Assembly (NCBI GenBank): GCA_030849075.1
Contig: JASAOO010003555.1
Span: forward strand, 62,001-126,000
Direction: 5' to 3'
DNA length: 64,000 nucleotides
Source: Zelonia costaricensis
Taxonomy: Eukaryota; Euglenozoa; Kinetoplastea; Trypanosomatida; Trypanosomatidae
In this document: positions 44,410 to 52,600 of the stretch, piece after piece
Layout: the number at the start of each line of letters is the position of its first letter
How positions within the stretch are numbered: the stretch's first letter is position 1
Notes under the pieces: generated by a model
What the model was told of the DNA's origin: nothing
Database searches by the model: none
Seen by the model: the letters and a program-made list of their open reading frames with translations, nothing else
Position numbers and translations under genes: made by a program

Positions 44410-44463
44410 CCTCGCGCCATTCCCTCCCCACCCCCCCCCTTCCCGCCTTGCCTACGCGCACAG
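44410..44463 (+). promoter_or_regulatory. Candidate spliced-leader acceptor for the coiled-coil gene
   Basis: A C/T-rich tract leads to AG at 44462-44463, giving a 5' UTR of about 137 nt. Confidence 0.35.
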
Positions 44464-44600
44464 GTACACAGACAGCGGTGGGGCCACACCGTCTCCCGCA
44501 CTCACATACGCACCGAGCGTACATCCCGCGGGCCAGCCCGCGCTGCTTCATCGCTCCGCAAGTCAGCCGCCGACCTTCGCGGCGCAGCGTGGCCTACATC

Positions 44601-47600
44601 ATGGATAGGGTTCGCTGGCCCCTCGACCCCGCAGCACCGCCGGCAGCGCCGGACTCGGTGAACCCGTTCATCACGTCCTCGCCCACCGCACAGGACCAGC
44701 CCGACACCCCGCGCAGCAGCAGCAGCAGCAGCGCTCCACCGACGCAGAGAACTACGGTGATCGACATGGATCCAGCGGAGGACTCGCAGGACGACCCAGC
44801 TGGTGCGGCGCAGCCGCAGCATCGCGCCGCCGCCGCAGCATCCACGTCGGCCCTGGCATACCCGACACGCGCTGTATCAGCAGTGACGGCACATCAACTC
44901 GCCTTCGGCGCGGCGCAGTCGCAGTCGCCAACTCGTGGCCCACCTGGCCCTTCACGCGCAACACTCGCGAACACAGCAAACACGTCCTCCGCGAAGCAGC
45001 CCTCCCAACACGCTGACGCGGCGACCGGCACAGTCGTCTCGCCCTTCTCCAACCGCTTCCGCGTGCCGCCACACGCAGCCTCCCCGTCCTCATCGCCGTC
45101 ATCGCCGTCCGCGATGCGGCAGCGCAGCCCTGGCGAGGCGACGGCAGGCACGACACCACTGCAGCGAAGAGCTCAACACACCGAGAGTTACGCGCGCAGC
45201 AGCGCTCATGCAGACGAGGACGGAGAGGACGAGGTCGATGTTGACAGCGACGACGTGGCTGCGCGGGTGCTCGACTCGCTTCACCAGAAGGACTCCACCA
45301 TAGAGGAGCTGACACGCACCGTGGCCGCGCTGCAGGCCCGCAACGCGGCACTGCAGCGTCAGCGCGAAGAGCTCGAACCCTTACGTGGAATAGAGAGAGG
45401 CGGGAGTCCGCTGCGGGGCGGCACGCCGTCCCCCTCGTGGCCAGCCACACCCGTGCGGTGGTGGAAGACGGATTCGGCAGACGCCGCCACCGCAACAGCG
45501 GCCAGCACAGCGCCCGCGCTGACTGCCGCCCACGCCGCAGTCACCACCGTCGCGGCCCTGCAGCAGGCGCTGAAAGAAAAGGCGGTGGAGCTAGCCGACG
45601 TGCAGGGCCGCTTGGAGATGGCGGACGTGTTGAACGCTGAACTGCAGCAGCAGCAGCAGCAGCTGATCACGCAGTCGCCACCCGACGGCGACACCCGCGT
45701 CGATGCCCACATACATTCCGCGCAGGCCCGCATCGCCCAGCTCGAGTGGCAGCTGGAGGCGCTCCAGCAGGACAAGCGCGAGGACGCCGGCGCACTGCGC
45801 GACCACATTGACCACCTCAGCGGCGAGCTGCGCCACAAGAGCCGTGAGCTGGCGCGGCAGTCACGGCAGCACAAGCTCGAGCTCGCCGCCGTGCAGGAGG
45901 AGGTCGCCGGACTGGCGCAGGAGCTGGAACGGCAGCTGCACGCATCGGCAGCAGCGTCTTCCTCTTCCGTCGCGCAACAGCAGCTGCAGTCGCACGCCGC
46001 TGCCGCAGCTGCGCAGGTGGAGGACTTGCGCCGGCAACTCGCCCAGGCGAAGGCGCAGGAAGCACTGCTGATGTCGGAGCGGGCCGCGACGCAGCGGCGC
46101 TGGCAGCGCGAGATGGAGGCGCAGAGGCGTCTGCTTGACGAGGCCGCGGCGGCCGAGGCGGAGAAGAAGGCGCACCTGCGGGCGGAGCGGGTCGCCTGGC
46201 AGCGTGCCGCACGTCAGCAACTCCAGCAGTGTGAGGCGGCCCTGGCGGTGGCGCAGCGGGAGACGGCGGAGCTGCGCGCCGTGCATCGCCGCACGGAGGA
46301 GGCAGTGGCGGAGCAGCGGGTGCAGCTGCAGAGCGTCAGTTGCGACCTGGCCACCGCCGTGCTGGAGCGCGAGCACGAGGCCCAACGCGCCGCGCACGCG
46401 GCCGACGAGCTGGCGTTGCTGCGCCGGCGACTTGCCCAGGCCGAGTCCGTCATCGCCGCGCAGGCCGACGAGCTGGAGGGTGCGCGGCAAGCGCGCGAGG
46501 CCGACGCGGCGACGGCGACGGCGCAGCAGGAGGCGGACCACACGGCGCTGCTGCAGCACGTACAGGGGTGCATGCAGGGCAGCGAGGCGATGGAGAAGGC
46601 GCTGCTGCAGGCCGAGGCCACCCGGCGCGAGACGGCGGCGCAGCTCACCCGCGCGCTGTCGGAGCGGGACGAGTACCACCGTCTCCTGCGCGAGGCCGCC
46701 GTGCAGAACCAAGCCCAGCTGCTCGAACATCAGCAGCTGCTCAGCGACGGGCACGAGGTGGTGTGCCGGCGGCTGCACGAGGTGCAGCAGGCACTGGCAG
46801 TGCGCACCGACGCGCTGGCGGCTGCGCAGCACGAACTGGAGGCGGTGCAGCCGCGGTTAGAGGCGCTGCGCAGCGACCTCGCCAGTGCAGCGGACACGCG
46901 GGAGCGGCTGGAGGCGGATCTGCGGGCTGCGCAGTCGTGCTTCGACAACCAGACCGAGCAGCTCGTGCGCACCACCGAAGCGGTGAAGGCGGCCCTGCAG
47001 GCGCAGTTGCAGGCGACCGGGAAACTCCAGCGCAGTGAGCGGCAGCGGCGCGCAATGCAGGCCGAGGCCCAGCGTGCACGGGAGCGCCGTCAGCAGGAGC
47101 AGGAGGCACTGCACAGCATCGTGGAGCTCTTGTGGCCAACCAGCGAGAACAGCATACGCGCTGTGCTTAGTGGTGATGGCGGTGGCGGTGGTAGTAGTGG
47201 TGGGGCGGTGACGCGCACGACGGCGTGGTGGAGCCGCGCCCTCGCCGCGCTCCCGGCCCCGCACGTCCTCAGCTCCCCGTCGTCGCGTCTCACGCACGAG
47301 CACAGCAACATCAGCGAGGCCGCCCCTACTGCTGCGCCGCCGCCACGCGCGCACGTAGACGACACCGGCGGCGCAGCTGCGGTTGACTTCACGCTGTGCC
47401 CTTCACGCGGCTCCGCCGAGCTGTCCTCCTCCTCCTCCACCGCGTCGGACTCCGCCGCCGCGGACGAGACCCTCAGCGACGAGGACGGGGCTGCAGAGCG
47501 CAGCCGCGATGTCAAGCGCAGGATGCATCGATACCGGGCTCACGCTACGAGAGCTCCCTCAAGCCGCCACGCCACCGCCGCACGGCCGGACGCGGGTCAT

Positions 47601-48752
47601 GAGGACGAGGAGGTGCGTGGCGCTAGCAGCACGCGCGCTTCAGAGCTGCCCGTGCTACGCGCCCTGCACGCCATCCACACCGCCGTCACCCAACTCAGCG
47701 CCGCCTACACACACGCCGCGCGTGAAGTTGAATCGAAGCGGACCGCCGTGCGCACGCTCGTGGCGGAGCGCAAGACGCTGCAGGCGCAGCTGGAGGCGCA
47801 GCGGGCAGCCTCAGAGGAGCAGCGCACCAAGGCGGAGCGGCAGCGGCGCGAGGCGCAGGAGGCGCTGCGGGCGGAGTCGCAGGCCGCACTCGACGCCGTG
47901 GACGCCGCCTGGCGCGAGCGGTACGAGGCGGGCCTCGTACGGCAACGTGAGGCTGCGGACGACGCGCAGCGGCGTGCCGTCGCGCGTGCGCTGGAGTTGT
48001 GCGCAGCGCAGACGACTGCGGAGCTGATGCACCTTGTGGAGCTCCTGCCACACACGGTCGGGGATGGGTTCGTGCGGGCCGCGGCCGCGGTGGAGGAGCT
48101 CCACGTGCAGGCTGCGCTGGAGCGGGAGGCGGCCCATCAGCGTGACCTCGTGGCGCTGGAAGAGCAGCTCTGGCACGCACAGCAGTACGGCACGGTTGCG
48201 GCGCACACACTCAACGCGTTCGCGGCGGCGCCCTCTGCAGCCAACGAGATCGCGCTGGAGCTGGACGTGCAGCCGGAGCTTCAGGCCGAGTGCGATGCCA
48301 TCAGTCGCGCGGTGCTGGGCATGCCCGGGGGCTGGGAGGACCTCAAAGGGGTCGTGCTCGCCGCAAGTGTGAGCTCCGCCGCCGCCACAGCGACAGCCGC
48401 GGAGCTGCAGGCAGGCGGAGTGCAACCGGAGCAGCCCTCGCCCGCGCACGCTCCTCCTGGTGCGCCGTCGCGCACACCCGCGACGGTGCGCTGGTCGGCG
48501 GAGGAGCTCGCCGATGTGGCGGAGGTGATCACGGCGTGCCTTACCCAAACGTGGAGGGCGGTTGCAGAGGCGAGTGCGTTAGACGCGAGTGCAACCAAGC
48601 CGGCTGCAGCCGTGACCTCATCCACAACTGCACAGGCTCTGCCACACTGGATGGCATCCAAGCCGCCGCCACAAGGGGAGCGTCAGCCGCATCTCCTGGC
48701 CAACCTCCTAGATGCCTGCGTGGTACACGTGCAGGAGCGCCTGCTTTCCTAG
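44601..48752 (+). CDS. Coiled-coil protein of unknown function (1383 aa)
   Basis: The ATG at 44601 is the first in frame; the open frame extends further upstream without ATG. Residues 1-220 are Ser/Pro/Ala-rich and probably disordered. From about 225 to 860 the sequence is dominated by Gln, Glu, Ala, Arg and Leu in heptad-like spacing, interrupted by short linkers (for example near 255-305), and predicts a long coiled coil. A Ser-rich acidic linker follows (about 870-1015), then a second coiled coil (about 1020-1180) and a more globular C-terminus (about 1190-1383). No membrane segment, signal peptide or recognised domain is seen. Proteins of this build in trypanosomatids are often cytoskeletal (basal body, flagellar attachment zone, paraflagellar rod), but nothing here proves location. 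Confidence 0.92.
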   Translation: MDRVRWPLDPAAPPAAPDSVNPFITSSPTAQDQPDTPRSSSSSSAPPTQRTTVIDMDPAEDSQDDPAGAAQPQHRAAAAASTSALAYPTRAVSAVTAHQLAFGAAQSQSPTRGPPGPSRATLANTANTSSAKQPSQHADAATGTVVSPFSNRFRVPPHAASPSSSPSSPSAMRQRSPGEATAGTTPLQRRAQHTESYARSSAHADEDGEDEVDVDSDDVAARVLDSLHQKDSTIEELTRTVAALQARNAALQRQREELEPLRGIERGGSPLRGGTPSPSWPATPVRWWKTDSADAATATAASTAPALTAAHAAVTTVAALQQALKEKAVELADVQGRLEMADVLNAELQQQQQQLITQSPPDGDTRVDAHIHSAQARIAQLEWQLEALQQDKREDAGALRDHIDHLSGELRHKSRELARQSRQHKLELAAVQEEVAGLAQELERQLHASAAASSSSVAQQQLQSHAAAAAAQVEDLRRQLAQAKAQEALLMSERAATQRRWQREMEAQRRLLDEAAAAEAEKKAHLRAERVAWQRAARQQLQQCEAALAVAQRETAELRAVHRRTEEAVAEQRVQLQSVSCDLATAVLEREHEAQRAAHAADELALLRRRLAQAESVIAAQADELEGARQAREADAATATAQQEADHTALLQHVQGCMQGSEAMEKALLQAEATRRETAAQLTRALSERDEYHRLLREAAVQNQAQLLEHQQLLSDGHEVVCRRLHEVQQALAVRTDALAAAQHELEAVQPRLEALRSDLASAADTRERLEADLRAAQSCFDNQTEQLVRTTEAVKAALQAQLQATGKLQRSERQRRAMQAEAQRARERRQQEQEALHSIVELLWPTSENSIRAVLSGDGGGGGSSGGAVTRTTAWWSRALAALPAPHVLSSPSSRLTHEHSNISEAAPTAAPPPRAHVDDTGGAAAVDFTLCPSRGSAELSSSSSTASDSAAADETLSDEDGAAERSRDVKRRMHRYRAHATRAPSSRHATAARPDAGHEDEEVRGASSTRASELPVLRALHAIHTAVTQLSAAYTHAAREVESKRTAVRTLVAERKTLQAQLEAQRAASEEQRTKAERQRREAQEALRAESQAALDAVDAAWRERYEAGLVRQREAADDAQRRAVARALELCAAQTTAELMHLVELLPHTVGDGFVRAAAAVEELHVQAALEREAAHQRDLVALEEQLWHAQQYGTVAAHTLNAFAAAPSAANEIALELDVQPELQAECDAISRAVLGMPGGWEDLKGVVLAASVSSAAATATAAELQAGGVQPEQPSPAHAPPGAPSRTPATVRWSAEELADVAEVITACLTQTWRAVAEASALDASATKPAAAVTSSTTAQALPHWMASKPPPQGERQPHLLANLLDACVVHVQERLLS

Positions 48753-49259
48753 AGGCTCACTGAAGGAGAAGAGCGGGGGTGAGTGCACACACACACGCGC
48801 GCGTGCATGTCCCAGACACAGCCGCACGCGAAGTCGTGGTGCTCGTATGCTCGTACTCATGGTCGTCATGGGCGCAGTCGGCTGCGGTACCGGCCCCCCC
48901 CCCCATCGCACCCCTTCTCCCTCTCTGCGCTCTTACAAGAGAACGCGAGCAGCTAAGAAACGCCGTGTGTGTGAGAGAGAAGAGGACTCGGAGAGCGGCG
49001 GGTGCACAAACACACCGGTGCGCTTCAACACACTGCACCGCTCTCCGACTGAACAGCACACCCGCGCGGGACGGAGCCGCACGCCGTGCAGGACGGGGCT
49101 GCGGACGCTCGCCGCACAGCTCCTTCTTTCCTTGCGAGGTGGGGGGGGGGGGCGGTGAACGTCGTCAACTCCTTCCCCCCCTCCTCCTTGCTGCCCATGT
49201 ATGTGTGCATACTACGTGTACTCACGTCACTCCCACTCCGCGATCGCCGTCTGGACTGT

Positions 49260-49299
<40 letters not shown>

Positions 49300-49658
49300 T
49301 CCCTCTCTGTTCCTTTGCACGGCACTGCCGCAGCATCCAAATTGCACGCGCACACGCGCGCCCTCCTCTCCTCCCTCCTCCCTCCCCGAGGCATCGCACG
49401 CGCCCCGCAAGCACTCAGGGGTGTGCGTGGGACGTCCAGTGTTGCATCCGGGAGCACATCACCCCGCGCGTCACGCACCACTAGAACACACACACACACT
49501 TGGACGGCCAGACCCGGTCAGGCAGGCGTCGCGTGCATCGGTGAACACCACCAGGGTGGTCAGGCCCCACCTTTGCGCTTCACCTAGTCCTAGCACTGGA
49601 CCGTGTGGTGAGCCACCACATACCACTTCCACATCCACACCGCTCCCTCACGCACGCG
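48753..49658. other. Intergenic region with CA repeat
   Basis: No gene is supported. It includes a G-run at 49140-49155, a 37-base CA run (49261-49297), and a CT-rich stretch ending at AG 49586-49587 that could be the acceptor for the next gene. Confidence 0.6.
49261..49297. repeat. (CA)n microsatellite, 37 bp
   Basis: The longest uninterrupted dinucleotide run I see in the window. Confidence 0.95.
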
Positions 49659-52600
49659 ATGCAAGCAGGGGCACACGCAGACGCCGGTGTGCAGTACAGC
49701 GACGCCAACGTGGCGACGACGCTGTCGCTGCTGCCCTTCTCCGAGCACTGCAAGCTGCGGGACGATGGCGTGGCCAAGCCGCTCATCCGCGGCCGCTACA
49801 CCGGCATGTGCGGCGGCGACCCGGCGCAGCGCGAGCGCCGCGACGACTTCGAGCACATCACGCTCTCCACGGCCCCTGGCAGCAGCAGCGGCACTACCAC
49901 CACCGTGTGGGGGCAGGTGGAGGCGTACAGCCGTTCAGCCGCGGGGAAGACCATCGACCCAGCGCATCAGCGCACGCCGCTCGCGCTGGAGAAGACGATG
50001 CACTTCCTCGTGGAGCACTACCTGCGCGTCCCGCACACGCCGCTCGTGTACGCCGAGCCGTTCCGCGTATGGGGCTACCTGTGGGACCGCTTTCGCGGCA
50101 TCCGCACCACGTGGGGCCCGCAGCTGCCCCCGAGCAACGTGCGGCTCGACGGCTACGTGGACAGCGAAACCGGCGCGCTGCTGCCGGTGGAGCAGCTCCG
50201 GCAGGAGAGCTACCGACGCGTGCGGTGGCTGGAGTTCACCGCGGCGGCCCTGGCCGTCGGCGGCGCCTACCTGTGCTGCTCCCCGGAGGGCTGCCAGCGG
50301 TTCATGCAGGACAAGAAGCAGTTCCTCGAGTCCATGTCGCAGTGCTTCACCGACCTCACCGTCTTCTACCGCGCCGAGCAGCGCCCCCGCAACGCGGAGT
50401 TCTTCTCCGTGCTGCTCCTCCTGTACGGGTTCCAGCAGGAGATGAAGGTCGAGGACCGCTCCACCTTCTGCCGGTTCCACACCGTCACCGTCGACGGGGA
50501 GCCGCGGCTGTGCCCCGAGTCGACTGCGGAGAGCGTCAACTTCGCGCAGGTGTACCGCGAGCTGGAGAAGCAGCCGTACATGCTCGAAACGCAGCCCGTC
50601 CAGATCGCACTGCAGCTCCTGCACACCTGGTCGCGGCGGCAGTGGTTCGCGTTCTTCGAGCTGTGCCGCACCGCCCGCATGACCCCGCTGCAGCGCGCTG
50701 TCGTGTTTCAGTCCTTCACCTACGCCCGCTTCCGGGCGGTGCTCGATTTGGTGCTGCCCAACCACTACGTCTACCCGCGCCTGCGCGTTCGGCACGCCGT
50801 GGCTGTCACGGAGCTCGCCGGCCAGCTCATGATGGAGGAGGAGCACTGCCTCGAGTTTCTCAAGCGCATGGGCCTCGGGGGGCAGCTCGAGTACCGCGCC
50901 GCCTCACCCGCCGCGACGTCCACCGCTGCCTTCTCGCCCGTGTCGAGCGGGCTTGGCGGGCACAGCAGCGCGGCCTCCTCGTCCAGCGCGTTGGGCTGGT
51001 ACGTGAACCTCTGCCACCCCAACTCCACCCCGCTCGTCACGGCGGACGAGCTGGAGAAGCGGTGCGACAACAAGCGCACGCTCTTCCTCCCCACGTACCC
51101 GTCCTTCTTTGGATTTCGCGTCGCGCACGAGGCGTACACACGCTTCCCAGGGGCGAGGGGGATGGCGCGGCCTGCGAACGGGTCTGGCGGCGGCGGCGGT
51201 GGCACCGGCGCGTCGGGCGCTGCGGCCGCGCTTGGGGATGGCAGCGGCTCCCCTGTGGGGCGCGGCGCCGTGCGGTCGCCGTCCGCGCTGCAGCGACAGC
51301 GGCACCGGCACAGCGGCTCTGATGGCGACGAAGAAGGCGAAGACTTCTATCATGATGAGTACTGCAGCGACCACGATGGCGGGGATGAGGACGAGGGCGG
51401 GTATGACGAGAACGGCGATGACGGTGATGGTGGCACAAGCGCGGGTCACTCCAGCGCATCGGCACCGCCCGACGCCTCCGGCACGGCGACGCCACCTGCG
51501 AGCGCGCAGCAGCAGCAGCAGCAGCAAGCTGATGCGGCTCTCCTGCGTCAGCTCGGGTGTCCCGTGAACCTCATGGAGGTGCTCGAGGTGTACTGCCCGC
51601 CGTACCACGCCGAGGTGGCCGCGCTGCGGCTCAGCGACACAAGCGACGCCCTCTTTGCTGACCTCCCGCGCCATCGCGCGGCGATGCTGCGACGGTGCCG
51701 GCTGGCGCGTCGCCTGTCGCGGCACTGGCGCGATGCGGCGGCGGTGTTTGGGACTGGCGAGGATGCGTTGGAGGAAGGCGGGGACGACGTCGAGGACTGG
51801 TGCGCGAAGATGGACCTCGAGTCTGCGTCCACGGCGAGCAGCTTCTACGACGACGACGAGAGCGCCGGCGACTCAGCAGACGACGTGGACGTGGAAAACG
51901 AAGAAGAAGCAGCGCAGACGCAGGGCGGTGCTGAGGCGAGCGGCGCGGCGGTGGGGGAAGTGCCGACGCTTGTCGGCGAGGCGCGGCGGCTCGTCACATC
52001 GATCAGGGACAACCCGCTCTACGCCGCGGCGGCGGCAGAGAGGCAGGCTGCAGCTGCCGTGGCGAAGCAGAGGGAGGAGGCGGGGCCTGGCTCCCCGGTG
52101 CCCTTCCCGCCCTCCCCCCTCTCCCACCGCGCCGGTGCAGCGCAGCAGCAGCAGCCGCACAAGGCGACGTCCGTGCTGGCGCTGACGGAGACGGCGGGTC
52201 GCTGCGTCGTGGTGCCGCTGCCGGACGACCACCGCGCCGAACCCGCCGAGCGCTGCAACTCTGAAAACGCGCACGTCGTCGTGGAGTCGCCGACGTTACT
52301 GCCGGCGCAGCGGCTGGCCGATCCCCTGCACCGCCCGCAGCCGCAGGACGGCAGTGGCAGCAGCCACGGCGCCTCGCCTGCTCCTTCTCGGTCGCGCATC
52401 GGGGAAGGCACGGGGAACCAGCAGCAGCAGCAGCAGCAGACGTCGACGACATCAGCAGCCCACGCCCGCAACGCGCGCGAGGGCTCTGCAGAGACGGTCG
52501 AGGCGCGTGAGCAGCCGCCGCTGAGCTTCACGCAGCGCGGCGCGGCGGCCGCGTCGATGCCGCCGCGACCGGCATTTCACACGGCGATGCCGCAGTCCAC

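Larger units (their letters stand above)
37830..44600. other. 6.8-kb region without a convincing gene
   Basis: This is the longest gene-free stretch in the window. I find no ATG frame with protein-like composition or the strong G/C third-position bias of neighbouring genes. It holds many microsatellites: GT runs at 37931-37953, 39619-39641, 41373-41400 and 41855-41882; a CAC run at 38118-38141; GACGTG hexamers at 41344-41370; CCCCTT hexamers at 43319-43340; and C-runs at 44323-44360. Strong T/C tracts with acceptor-like AGs occur at several points, for example 43921-43994. A less repetitive segment lies at about 39840-40380. I see no cloverleaf tRNA or rRNA. It may include the ODC 3' UTR, non-coding transcripts and the leader of the gene at 44601. 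Confidence 0.55.
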
